DNA from: DAOUJW01 sp965218945
Lineage (GTDB): Bacteria; Chloroflexota; Dehalococcoidia; Lucifugimonadales; UBA2985
Assembly (NCBI GenBank): GCA_965218945.1
Contig: OZ244718.1
Coordinates: 372,001 to 436,000, forward strand
Direction: 5' to 3'
DNA length: 64,000 bases
The translations under genes and the position numbers were made by a program. The notes below the pieces were generated by a model that was not told the origin of the DNA, made no database searches, and saw only the letters and a list, made by a program, of their open reading frames with translations. This document shows positions 45,229 to 58,900 of the stretch, piece after piece; within the stretch, counting starts at the first letter, position 1; every line of letters starts with the position of its first letter.

Positions 45229-46536
45229 ATGGACGTGATCTTCGAGCCGCTCGAATTCCGAAATCTTATGGTGAAGAACCGCATCTTCCGGTCGAACATC
45301 GCGGGACGTTTTGACAATTACGATGGCTCTGGCAACCAGGCTCGCATCAACTGGGAGCTGAAGTTTGCCAAGGGCGGCGTAGGCGCAATCATCTCTTCCT
45401 TTGTTCCGGTGACGATACAGGGGCGCATAGTACCTAACTACGCGACCATTCACCGAGATGAGCATATTGCGTTTTGGCGAGAACTTGGGCTACGAGTCCA
45501 CGAATATGACTGCAAGTTCATCTTGCAGCTTAGTCACTCCGGGCGGCAACGTGACATCCGTGGTGTCGAGTATGGCAATGGCATCAGCTCCACGGGCAAG
45601 GCTGAGCCGCTGCACGGCTTCCAGTGTGAGAGCATGACTTTGCGGGACATTCGCGAGACGGTGGACGCCTTCGCTCAGGGGGCGAGGCGGGCGAGAGAAG
45701 CGGGCCTCGACGGAGTCGAGCTTCATGGGGCCAACGGATACCTGATTACGCAATTCCTCAGCTCCGCGATCAACGACCGACGAGATGACTACGGAGGCTC
45801 GCTGGAGAACCGGGCGAGGTTCGTGAGAGAGATCGTTCGAGCCATTCGGTCGGAAGTAGGGGCGGATTTCCATCTTCAAATGAAGATTAGCGCTACGGAC
45901 TACAACGACGATCTGGTTCCCTGGGAACGCAAGGGGACCACCATCGAAGAGTCGGTGCAGGTCTGCAAGTGGCTCGAAGAGGATGGCGTGGACGCTATCC
46001 ACGTATCCGCAGGCAGCATGTTCCCCCATCCTCGCAACCCAGCCGGGGACCTTCCCATGGAGGCCCTGGTGCAGAACTACGGGGTGATGCTGTCGAGTGG
46101 AGTGCGCACGCACCGAAATCACTGGATTTTCCGCCGATGGCCTTTCCGAAGCTTATTCCACTGGCGCTGGACACGTGCGCACGGAGGGCAGATAGAAGGC
46201 ATCAACTTGCCGGACTCTGCGGTCATAAGGCGAGCCGTTAGTGTCCCGGTAATCTGCACAGGAGGGTTTCAGACGGCTTCGGTCATTCGGGACGCGATCA
46301 TGCGCGGGCAGTGCGACGCGGTGAGCATCGCGCGCTCCCTGGTGGCAAACAACGAACTGGTGAGGCTGTTCGCAGATGGTCATGACAGACCTCCAAGGCC
46401 GTGCACCTACTGCAATAAGTGTCTGGTGAACGCGGCGAACAATCCCCTTGGGTGCTACGAGGAGTCTAGGTTCGACTCCCGAGAGGAGATGATCGAGCAG
46501 GTCATGTCGGTGTTCGAGCCTCGTCCTTTCTCGTAG
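45229..46536 (+). CDS. Old yellow enzyme-type NADH:flavin oxidoreductase
   Basis: A 435-residue flavoprotein from ATG 45229; a longer frame from 45178 has no ribosome site. The FMN barrel is clear: FEPLEFRNLMVKNRIFRSNI, LQLSHSGRQRD, and the catalytic block VELHGANGYLITQFLSSAIN followed by RRDDYGGSLENRARF. Later PVICTGGFQTASVI and DAVSIARSL follow. A C-terminal cysteine cluster (CTYCNKCLVN, then GCYE) matches the Fe-S binding pattern of the 2,4-dienoyl-CoA reductase branch, but the C-terminal FAD/NAD domain of that enzyme is absent. An Arg/Trp-rich insert lies near residues 288-320. It probably reduces enone products of the neighbouring oxygenases. Confidence 0.9.
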   Translation: MDVIFEPLEFRNLMVKNRIFRSNIAGRFDNYDGSGNQARINWELKFAKGGVGAIISSFVPVTIQGRIVPNYATIHRDEHIAFWRELGLRVHEYDCKFILQLSHSGRQRDIRGVEYGNGISSTGKAEPLHGFQCESMTLRDIRETVDAFAQGARRAREAGLDGVELHGANGYLITQFLSSAINDRRDDYGGSLENRARFVREIVRAIRSEVGADFHLQMKISATDYNDDLVPWERKGTTIEESVQVCKWLEEDGVDAIHVSAGSMFPHPRNPAGDLPMEALVQNYGVMLSSGVRTHRNHWIFRRWPFRSLFHWRWTRAHGGQIEGINLPDSAVIRRAVSVPVICTGGFQTASVIRDAIMRGQCDAVSIARSLVANNELVRLFADGHDRPPRPCTYCNKCLVNAANNPLGCYEESRFDSREEMIEQVMSVFEPRPFS

Positions 46537-46593
46537 GCGGTGGCTAGAGCGTGTTGAGTGAGTAAGTCTGAGGCGAGTGTATAGGGGACAGAT

Positions 46594-48036
46594 ATGGCAA
46601 GGGGCAAGAGAATCGCTCTGGTAATCGGGGCAATTGTGACGCTTGCGGCACTGGGGATCGGCATTCCCGGTCTCCTCTGGTCCCAGAGGAACCTAGTCGA
46701 GGTCCACGACGACCCGGTTTCTCACTTCAAGTATGGCTCTGTTGGCGCGGAGGAGAGAAACGGCATTCCCTACTGGGTCTGGGTAGTCCTGCCGGACGTG
46801 TTTCCTGAGCACCTGCCCGATGGTCCGGGGGAGGGCTTTAGCAGGTTTGGGTTCGTCTTCGAGGCGGAGGCGCCGAAAGGCCGTCCTATTGGTACGTCCT
46901 ATAGGGAAGATCCCGTGCCGAGGGTGGGGCTCAACTGCGCGGTGTGCCATGCGGGTATTGTAAAGGAGTCGGAGGGGGCTGCCGAGCAGGTTGTGTTGGG
47001 AATGCCCGCGCACCAATTCAACCTGAAGAAGTATCTGGACTTCCTATTTGCAGTCGCAGGCGACAGCCGATTCGGCCCGGATACCATCATTCCTGCCATA
47101 GAGAGGATCAACCCGGACTTCTCCTGGATCGACAGCCTGCTTTACCGATTCGTAGTCATTCCTAGAACCCAGGAGGGACTATTGGAGGAAGCCGAAAGGT
47201 TCGCCTGGATGAATGAGCTCCCTGCCCCAGGCCCAGGAAGAGTAGACACCTTCAACCCTTACAAATTCAACCTGTTTGAATTGAAGGAGGAGAGTCCTCA
47301 CGTCGGCACTGCCGATCTGCCGTCTTTATGGAACCAAGCACCACGAGAAGGAATGTGGCTGCACTGGGACGGCAATAACGACTCCTTAAAGGAGCGTAAC
47401 AGGAGCGCGGCCATTGGCGCGGGGGCGTCTCCGGAATCCCTGGACTTGGTAGGTATGGAGCGGGTAGCGAGTTGGATCGCCACACTCGCTCCACCTGCCT
47501 TTCCAAGAGACAGGATAGACCAATCCAGGGCGCGGGCAGGTGAGGAAGTTTACGAACAACGCTGTGCGGTCTGCCACTCTTTCAGCGGCGCGAGGGTTGG
47601 CCAAGTGGTACCCATTGGGGAAGTCGGCACCGATCCGGAACGCCTGGATTCCTTCACCCCTGAGCTTGTGGACAAGATGAACACGCTGGGCGAGGGGCAT
47701 CCTTGGAGATTCTCGAATTTCCGGAAATCCAACGGATACTCAAGCATGCCTCTAGACGGCATCTGGCTGCGAGCGCCCTATCTTCACAATGGGTCGGTCC
47801 CCACTCTGTGGGACCTCCTTACGCCGCCTGAACAGCGTCCGGTCGTGTTCTACAGGGGGTATCCGGTCTATGACTATGAAAACCTCGGGTTCATTTCGAG
47901 CGGCTCGGCTGCTGAGGCGTTGGGATTCAGGTTCGACACCACGGAGCGCGGGAACGGCAACCAGGGGCATCTCTACGGCACGGACCTGAACCCGAGTCAG
48001 GTCGAAGCCCTGCTGGAATACCTGAAGACGCAGTAA
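46594..48036 (+). CDS. Membrane-anchored cytochrome c with two CxxCH sites (RoxA-like)
   Basis: A 480-residue protein from ATG 46594. An uncleaved N-terminal helix (IALVIGAIVTLAALGIGIPG) exports and anchors it. Haem sites are CAVCH at residue 115 and CAVCH at residue 324. A downstream block, PLDGIWLRAPYLHNGSVPTL, with PVVFYRGYPVYD, is typical of di-haem c proteins related to the rubber oxygenase RoxA group. The later NGNQGHLYGTDL may hold a distal ligand. It is the third gene of the oxidative cluster and likely acts outside the membrane as electron carrier or oxygenase. Confidence 0.85.
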   Translation: MARGKRIALVIGAIVTLAALGIGIPGLLWSQRNLVEVHDDPVSHFKYGSVGAEERNGIPYWVWVVLPDVFPEHLPDGPGEGFSRFGFVFEAEAPKGRPIGTSYREDPVPRVGLNCAVCHAGIVKESEGAAEQVVLGMPAHQFNLKKYLDFLFAVAGDSRFGPDTIIPAIERINPDFSWIDSLLYRFVVIPRTQEGLLEEAERFAWMNELPAPGPGRVDTFNPYKFNLFELKEESPHVGTADLPSLWNQAPREGMWLHWDGNNDSLKERNRSAAIGAGASPESLDLVGMERVASWIATLAPPAFPRDRIDQSRARAGEEVYEQRCAVCHSFSGARVGQVVPIGEVGTDPERLDSFTPELVDKMNTLGEGHPWRFSNFRKSNGYSSMPLDGIWLRAPYLHNGSVPTLWDLLTPPEQRPVVFYRGYPVYDYENLGFISSGSAAEALGFRFDTTERGNGNQGHLYGTDLNPSQVEALLEYLKTQ

Positions 48037-48085
48037 TCGGGATGTGCATCTGCCCGCTCAGCGATTGGCAGAATCGGAGGGACAC

Positions 48086-49432
48086 TTGACTCAAGACAGA
48101 TTGACTTATCCTTCGACCGGATTCACCGACCTACTGCGGCTTCTAGGCAGGTGCATCGCAGGATTTTCCAAGTCGCCTCTCTCCTTCGATTCCAGCACTG
48201 TTTTCGATGAATGGCTCAGAGATCTGCTGCACCGGAGAGGAAGCCGGAACGTCGTCTTAAATCTGTACTTCAAGAAGCTGCTGGTCGTCACCGGACGAGA
48301 GTTGTCGGCGCACATTCTGGCTCAGCCTCCCGACGCTCTGGGCTTCGTGGAGGGAACGACCAAGGCCCGGGCGATGTCGTTTCTTGCTCCGCAGGCGCTG
48401 ACGATAACGCATGGCGAGCAGTGGCGGCGGCTTCGGCGGTTTAACGAAGCTACCCTCCAGGTGAGCGGCGCAGATGCGAGAGAGCGGTTCATCGTGGACG
48501 CAGTGCGTAGTGCGTTTCCGGGAACGGTGTGGGACATCGGAGACATCAGGCGGTGCATGGCGCAAGCTATGCTGCCAGTCGTCTTCGGGCCTCGCAGCGC
48601 GCCCGTTCACTTGGCGTATGACTTACAGAGGCTGTTCGGACACGTCCAGAGTCCCGGAAGGCGGATGCTGCTCGGGTGGAGGGAGACAGGGCGCCGGAGG
48701 CGGTTCTACGAGGCGCTCCGCCGACTCTGGAGAGAGAGCACGGAGTCGGGCGAGCCCAGCCTGCTCTCCACGGCTAGAGGCGCGTCTTACAACGGCAGCT
48801 TTACCGAAGAGGAGCTCATACAGCAGATTCCGCACTGGATGTTTACCTTCACCGGCTCCGGCACCGACCTGCTGGCGCGAACCCTTGGGATAGTGGCGTC
48901 CCGAAACGAGGTCTATGACAGGGTTCACGCCGAAGCGACGGAGCGGAGCTCGGCGAACCTTGCGTCGACAGCCACACGCACGGAGTACCTGGATGCCTGC
49001 CTGTTGGAGACCTGCCGGCTGTTTCCTCCGGTGACTCGCACATTTCACGCAGCCACCCAGGGGGACACCTTCGATGGATTCCGAATACCGGCAGGGATGG
49101 AGATTCTGAACTGTTTCACGGCGAACCAGCGGGACGTCTCCCGCGACCCAACGGCCAACGACTTCCGGCCCGAGAGATGGATGGAACCTGGAAGCAACGC
49201 AGAGGCCATGTATCCCAGCCTCTTTCTCGGAGGCGCGAGGGACTGTCCCGGCAAGGGGCTCATTCTCCTCGTCTGCAAGGTGGCCATACGGAAACTGATT
49301 CAGTACGGTCGAACACGTTCTCAATGTCCATCCCTTTCTGAAGACCCGCTACCACTCTCGTATCCGGAGAGGGGTCTCAGGTATCACGTACAACGCGACC
49401 AAGCGTATGCATCTGTACGCACGCGCGCATAA
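48086..49432 (+). CDS. Cytochrome P450
   Basis: An about 448-residue protein. TTG 48086 is preferred (GGAGG 5 bp upstream); GTG 48044 is possible. The I-helix region is FTGSGTDLLARTL, the K-helix ExxR is LLETCRLFPP (Glu about residue 308), the meander is FRPERW, and the haem loop is FLGGARDCPGKGL with the Cys ligand about residue 387. There is no N-terminal membrane helix, so it is probably soluble. It starts 49 bp after the cytochrome c gene and is followed 23 bp later by a haem dioxygenase. Such a pair recalls fungal linoleate diol synthases, where both domains are fused. Confidence 0.93.
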   Translation: MTQDRLTYPSTGFTDLLRLLGRCIAGFSKSPLSFDSSTVFDEWLRDLLHRRGSRNVVLNLYFKKLLVVTGRELSAHILAQPPDALGFVEGTTKARAMSFLAPQALTITHGEQWRRLRRFNEATLQVSGADARERFIVDAVRSAFPGTVWDIGDIRRCMAQAMLPVVFGPRSAPVHLAYDLQRLFGHVQSPGRRMLLGWRETGRRRRFYEALRRLWRESTESGEPSLLSTARGASYNGSFTEEELIQQIPHWMFTFTGSGTDLLARTLGIVASRNEVYDRVHAEATERSSANLASTATRTEYLDACLLETCRLFPPVTRTFHAATQGDTFDGFRIPAGMEILNCFTANQRDVSRDPTANDFRPERWMEPGSNAEAMYPSLFLGGARDCPGKGLILLVCKVAIRKLIQYGRTRSQCPSLSEDPLPLSYPERGLRYHVQRDQAYASVRTRA

Positions 49433-49455
49433 GTTCACCACGTGGGAGGAGGACA

Positions 49456-51816
49456 ATGAGCAACTTGAATGAAGATGCGGCGCGGCTGATTGGGGAACGC
49501 AGGTTCCGGGACGCTCTCGGACTGCTGAGAGCGCATCTGGATGCAGACTCCAATGGCGAAACTCATGCACTCGCCGGGGCCGCGCACTACGGCCTGCAGG
49601 AGTACGTCGAGGCTGCCGAAGAGTACGAGCGAGCGCTGAAGCTTGATCCAAATAGGCGGACGACGTGGCAAGAGATGCTGATGCAGTCCCGCGCAAACGC
49701 AGTCGCTGAAGTGAACGTGCATGTGCCGGACATAACCTACTTCGATAGCGACGCACTGCTCGCCAGGCCGGTCGTACGGGACGGTTTTCTGCCAGCCACT
49801 CCGATAGATTCGCCAGGTCGCGGAATCTTCGACTGGATGAGATATACAGTGGGGAACGCGGGAGGAGCGATCGTTTCGTTAGCTATGAGTGGGGTGACTC
49901 AGGTCCTCGGTCGGTTGGCCGGATACCGCGACGAGGTGTGGACAAACTGGTACCGCAGGCCTTACTTCATCGGAATTCTCACCCTGGCATACATGCGCGA
50001 GCAACTCAACAGGAATAACCTCAAGAGCACCTATCCTCCGGGAGCCTTGATAGGCTTTCAGCCGGAGGGACAGTCTCCACCTCCCGGGGTGAGACACTTT
50101 CGCACCGCTGACGGAAGCTGGAACAACCTGGCCGACCCCAAAGAGGGCGCCGCAGGCACTCGCTTCCCCCGCAATGTGAACAACGACGTGATTCGCCCAG
50201 AGACGGGCGACAGTCTAATGACGCCGAACCCGAGAGAGCTAAGCCGCACCTTCTTGGCGAGGGGAGAGCGGATGAAGGAAGTGCCCTTCCTCAATCTGCT
50301 GGCCGCGTCATGGATCAACTTCCAAAACCATGATTGGGTGCATCACGGTGAGCCTCTCATCAATGAGGTGCACGAGATACCGCTGGTCGAAGACGATCCG
50401 GCTCGGAAGAAGCACTGGCAGACCAGTATATTCGTAGGCAAGACGCAATCCGATCCTACCCGTATGCCCGACCGAGAACGTACCCCCATAACCTTCATCA
50501 ATGAGGTCACCCACTGGTGGGACGGCTCACAGGTATATGGGAGCGATCAGGAGACGTTGGACAAACTTCGAACCGGAGTGGGCGGCACGCTGAGGCTCGA
50601 TGACGCCGGCAACCTGCCGCTCGACGACAAGGGGATTGAGCAGACCGGCTTCACAAGGAACTGGTGGATTGGTCTCGCCATGCTTCACACTCTCTTCACC
50701 AGGGAGCACAACGCCATCTGCGACCGACTGAGCAACGCCTACCCCGATTGGGACGATGGACGGCTGTTCAATGTGGCGCGCCTTATCAATGCGGCCGTGA
50801 TGGCCAAGATCCACACCATCGAATGGACTCCGGCCATCCTTCCGAATCGCGGGCTCGACTCAGGGCTGCACGCCAACTGGTACGGCCTGTTCACCACCTA
50901 CAGGGCGCCTGAGAATAGAAAGACGGTCGCGGACATCAACGTGCGGAACCCGGAGATGGGAGGTGTGGTGGGCAACCCGATCAACAAGCACGGGCAGCCC
51001 TACGGCCTCACGGAGGAGTTTGTCGAGGTCTATCGTCTGCACTCGCTTCTGCCTGAGACAATCCGAATCAGAAGCCTCGGCAACGACAGCGCTGCGAAGG
51101 AAGTGCCGTTCGTTGAGACTCGCCAGGCGGGTTCCGGCAAGGTGACGTCAAAGTCCTCGATGGCCGACCTCTTCTACTCGTTCGGCGTCCAGCATCCTGG
51201 TCAGTTGGTGCTGAACAACTACCCCGACTTCATGCGAGAGCTCAGCGTTCCCGGCAACCCGCTCTTCGATATGGGTGCGGTGGACATTCTTAGGGCGCGC
51301 GAAAGGGGGGTGCCCAGATACAACGAATTCAGGCGTCAGTTGGGCCTCAACCCTATTCGCACATTCGACGACCTTACTGACGACGCTGAGCAGGTGCGGA
51401 AGCTTAAGGATGTGTATGGGGACCAACCGGGTGACGTGGAGAAGCTCGATTTACTTATCGGCACTCTTGCTGAAGGGCATCGCCCAACTGGGTTCGGTTT
51501 CGGCGAAACGCTATTCCAGATATTCATTCTGAACGCGTCTCGAAGACTTCAGGCGGACCGCTTCTACACCGACAGCTACAACGAACAGACGTACACGAAG
51601 GAAGGCCTTGCCTGGATCGATAATTCCGACCTCAAGACCGTGATACTCCGCCACTTTCCTGAACTCGCCCAAACGGGACTGGGGAACATCAAGAACGCCT
51701 TTGAGCCATGGGATGCCGGTGAGAGGCTCGACCCGGAACGGCACCCGCTTCGCGGCTTCGACAGGGATCTGGGACCGGACCCATTGCTGGGCGATGCTTG
51801 GACGAGTCGACGCTAG
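49456..51816 (+). CDS. Cyclooxygenase/alpha-dioxygenase-like haem peroxidase with TPR-like N-terminus
   Basis: A 786-residue protein from ATG 49456 with GGGAGGAGG upstream. Residues about 5-75 form TPR-like helices (ALAGAAHYGLQEYVEAAEEY). The animal-type haem peroxidase domain follows: the distal segment SWINFQNHDWVHHG, then THWWDGSQVYGSD and LHTLFTREHNAICDRL. The block EFVEVYRLHSLLPETIRI aligns with the cyclooxygenase YHWHPLLPD region, keeping Tyr (residue 526) and proximal His (529), which suggests a tyrosyl-radical fatty-acid dioxygenase. With the P450 next door it may make hydroxy or diol oxylipins. It ends 47 bp before the 19-bp repeat near tRNA-Val. Confidence 0.88.
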   Translation: MSNLNEDAARLIGERRFRDALGLLRAHLDADSNGETHALAGAAHYGLQEYVEAAEEYERALKLDPNRRTTWQEMLMQSRANAVAEVNVHVPDITYFDSDALLARPVVRDGFLPATPIDSPGRGIFDWMRYTVGNAGGAIVSLAMSGVTQVLGRLAGYRDEVWTNWYRRPYFIGILTLAYMREQLNRNNLKSTYPPGALIGFQPEGQSPPPGVRHFRTADGSWNNLADPKEGAAGTRFPRNVNNDVIRPETGDSLMTPNPRELSRTFLARGERMKEVPFLNLLAASWINFQNHDWVHHGEPLINEVHEIPLVEDDPARKKHWQTSIFVGKTQSDPTRMPDRERTPITFINEVTHWWDGSQVYGSDQETLDKLRTGVGGTLRLDDAGNLPLDDKGIEQTGFTRNWWIGLAMLHTLFTREHNAICDRLSNAYPDWDDGRLFNVARLINAAVMAKIHTIEWTPAILPNRGLDSGLHANWYGLFTTYRAPENRKTVADINVRNPEMGGVVGNPINKHGQPYGLTEEFVEVYRLHSLLPETIRIRSLGNDSAAKEVPFVETRQAGSGKVTSKSSMADLFYSFGVQHPGQLVLNNYPDFMRELSVPGNPLFDMGAVDILRARERGVPRYNEFRRQLGLNPIRTFDDLTDDAEQVRKLKDVYGDQPGDVEKLDLLIGTLAEGHRPTGFGFGETLFQIFILNASRRLQADRFYTDSYNEQTYTKEGLAWIDNSDLKTVILRHFPELAQTGLGNIKNAFEPWDAGERLDPERHPLRGFDRDLGPDPLLGDAWTSRR

Positions 51817-51863
51817 ATAGGGGCGACTGACACTCACAGCGCCAACTGGAACCTCAACTCGAA

Positions 51864-51882
51864 GGTTCTTGATTTTGTCAAG
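51864..51882 (+). repeat. 19-bp attachment-core-like repeat, copy 3, beside tRNA-Val
   Basis: GGTTCTTGATTTTGTCAAG lies 2 bp from the CCA end of the tRNA-Val gene and is identical to copy 1 (11082-11100, opposite strand). The tRNA-side position is classic for integration sites. The chromosome-like genes (rpoC, rpoB) lie beyond the tRNA, and acquired genes on this side. Confidence 0.65.
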
Positions 51883-51884
51883 CG

Positions 51885-51961
51885 TGGTGGGCGGTAGTGG
51901 ACTCGAACCACTGACCTCTGCCATGTCAAGGCAGCACTCTAACCAGCTGAGCTAACCGCCC
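51885..51961 (-). tRNA. tRNA-Val (anticodon GAC)
   Basis: On the minus strand the gene starts GGGCGGTTAGCTCAGC and ends in ACCGCCC plus discriminator A and encoded CCA. The acceptor stem GGGCGGT/ACCGCCC is perfect. The anticodon loop TTGACAT between CTGCC and GGCAG gives anticodon GAC. The T arm is GTGGTTCGAGTCCAC. The total is 77 bases including CCA. Confidence 0.95.
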
Positions 51962-51994
51962 ACTTTAGCGAAATTCTAGCAGTTGAGCATTAGC

Positions 51995-52021
51995 GAGGGC
52001 AATCCATTGCGGACTGCCCTC
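51995..52021 (-). terminator. Weak hairpin downstream of rpoC
   Basis: GAGGGCA (51995-52001) and TGCCCTC (52015-52021) form a 7-bp stem with a 13-base loop, 10 bp after the rpoC stop. No T-run follows, so termination is uncertain. Confidence 0.3.
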
Positions 52022-52030
52022 AGCGCTATG

Positions 52031-55961
<3,931 letters not shown>

Positions 55962-55984
<23 letters not shown>

Positions 55985-58900
55985 TCTCCAACTCCTCTTG
56001 CTCTCGTTCGTTGATTTCCTCAAAACCCAGCCCGCTCAGATCGCTCAGGTCGCCCAACTCCTCCAGTTCCTCTATCACTTCGCCGTCGACCATAACCGAC
56101 TCTACGGACTCCGCCAGCATTCTCTGGTCAGGCTCGTCGTGGAGCAGCTCCACGGCCAACCCAAGGCTCTGCAGCTCCTTAACGAGTACGTGGAACGACT
56201 CCGGCACTCCCGGCTGGACGACGTCCTCGCCCTTGACGATAGCCTCGTACGTCTTCACGCGCCCTACAACGTCGTCAGACTTGACGGTGAGCATCTCCTG
56301 GAGGTTGTAAGCGGCGCTATAGGACTCCAGGGCCCACACCTCCATCTCGCCGAATCGCTGCCCGCCGAACTGAGCCTTGCCGCCCAGGGGCTGCTGCGTT
56401 ATGAGGGAGTAGGGGCCTGTGGACCTGGCGTGAATCTTGTCCTCCACCAGGTGAATCAGCTTCATCATATAGATGTAGCCCACCGTCACCGGCTGGTAGA
56501 ACGGTTCGCCAGTGCGTCCGTCAAAGAGGACGCTCTTGCCCAGGATGGGTGCCGCCTTCCCGGAGTCCTTGCTGAGACTGAGGGCCTTCTCGAACATCTC
56601 CTCGTCGGACATGTCCCTGGTTTTCAAACCGATCTCTTCCGAAAGCCATATCTTCAGACAGGCGCGCCGGGCCTCTCCGGGGTGCTCGTCGCTCAGCACC
56701 AGATTGGGGTCGAAGCCCTTATTGGTCAGCCAATCCCTCACGGTGTCCATGTTATTGCCGGCGCCGTTGCCATTGCCGGGGTGCGGGTCCCTGGCTCCCG
56801 ACTGCTCCACCATCCAGGCCTTGGCCAGACCGTCCTCGATGGAACTGTCTCGCGCCCCGTCGAAAACGGGGCTTGCCACCCTCATTCCAAGGCCGTGCGC
56901 GGCCATACCTAGATGGGTCTCCAGCAGCTGACCCAGGTTCATTCTGGAGGGCACGCCGATGGGGTTGAGGATAATGTCCATTGGTGTACCGTCGGCCAGG
57001 TAGGGCATATCCGCCGCAGGAAGCACTCTGGAGATGACTCCCTTGTTGCCGTGGCGGCCGGCCATCTTGTCCCCCTCGGCAACCTTCCTGGCCTGGGCGA
57101 TCCACACCCGCACCAGGGTGTTGACGCCGGGTGCAAGGTCGTCGTTGTTGTCACGGGAGAGCACCTTCACGTCGATGACCTTGCCGCGCTCTCCGTGAGG
57201 CACTCTGAGGGACGTGTCCTTCACGTCCCGGGCCTTCTCTCCGAATATGGCCCGGAGCAGCTTCTCCTCGGCGGTCAGCTCCGTCTCGCCCTTGGGTGTT
57301 ATCTTGCCCACCAGGATGTCGCCGGGGCCCACCTCTGCGCCGACGTAGACCACTCCTTCCTCGTCCAAGTTCCTCAATCCCTCTTCGCCTACGTTGGATA
57401 TGTCGCGGGTGATCTCCTCCGGACCCAGCTTGGTGTCTCTGGCATCCACCTCGTACTTCTCAATGTGGACGGAGGTGAACTTGTCCTTGCGAAGCAGGTC
57501 TTCGTTCACGATTATGGCGTCTTCAAAGTTGTACCCCTCCCAGCTCATGAAGGCCACCAACACATTCTGACCCAGCGCAAGCTCGCCGTTCTCGGTGGAG
57601 GAGCTGTCCGCCAGGGGCTGGCCTCGCTCCACCACGTCACCCTTGCGGACGATGGGGCGCTGGCCGATGCACGTGCCCTGGTTGCTTCTCAGGAACTTCA
57701 CAAGGGGATACCTGTGCTTGTTGCCCTCCGGGTCCTGCACCGCTATGGCCTCCGCGGTTACGCTGGTGACCACCCCGCCGGTTGTCGATATGATCACCTG
57801 ACCGCTGTCCATAGCCACCCTGCGCTCCATACCGGTGCCCACTAGTGGGGCCTCGGTCAGGAGCAAAGGCACGGCCTGGCGCTGCATGTTGGATCCCATG
57901 AGGGCCCGGTTGGCGTCGTCGTGTTCCAGGAACGGGATGAGCGCCGCGGACACGCTGACAATCTGGATGGGCGAGATGTCCATGTAAGCCACGTTATCGG
58001 GCGACTCGTAAGAGAAGATCTCGCCCTGCCTGATTTCGATCCTATCCGACATGAACTGGTTCTTGTCGTCCAGTGGAGAGTTGGCCTGAGCAATGGGGTA
58101 GCGCTCCTCTTCGTCGGCGGCGAGGTAAATTATGTCGTCCGGCTCTACCGAGGCGAAAGGTTGCACCTTGACTTCACAAGGTTCCAGGGCTGCGATGCGC
58201 TTCGCCATATCCTTTGTTATGACCGCGCCCTCCTTGGCCATCGTCCTGCCCTTGTCGCTGGTCACGGCCTCCGTAAGGGTGCGTCCCTCCAGGTCCGGGT
58301 AGGTGTTGGGCACCTCCCGCAGTATCCTTCTGTAGGGGGTCTCTATGAAGCCGTACTCGTTGGTCCTGGCGTAGGTGGCCAGAGATCCCAGGAGGCCGAT
58401 GTTGGGGCCTTCAGGGGTCTCGATGGGGCAGATACGGCCGTAGTGGGAATGATGTACGTCTCGCACGTCGAAGCCGGCCCGCTCCCGGGAGAGGCCGCCC
58501 GGCCCGAGGGCGGAGAGGCGACGCTTGTGTGTCAGCTCCGCCAGGGGGTTGGTCTGGTCCATGAACTGGGACAGCTGGGAGCCTCCGAAGAACTCCCTCA
58601 CCGCTGCCACGACGGGGCGGACGTTCATAAGCTCCGCCGGAGTTGCCCTGGTGGGCTCGGGGTGGGTTGTCATTCTCTCCCTGATCACACGTTCCATCCG
58701 CAGGAACCCCACGCGCAACTGGTTCTGAAGAAGCTCGCCAACGGCCCTTATCCGGCGGTTCCCCAGGTGGTCGATGTCGTCCGGCGTCTCGCGCCCGTTG
58801 TTCACCAGGATCATCTTCCTGACCACGGCTATCAGGTCCTCTTTGGTGAGGTTCCGCTGGTCCGGGGTCAGGTCAAGGCCCAGTCTCCTGTTCAGCTTGT

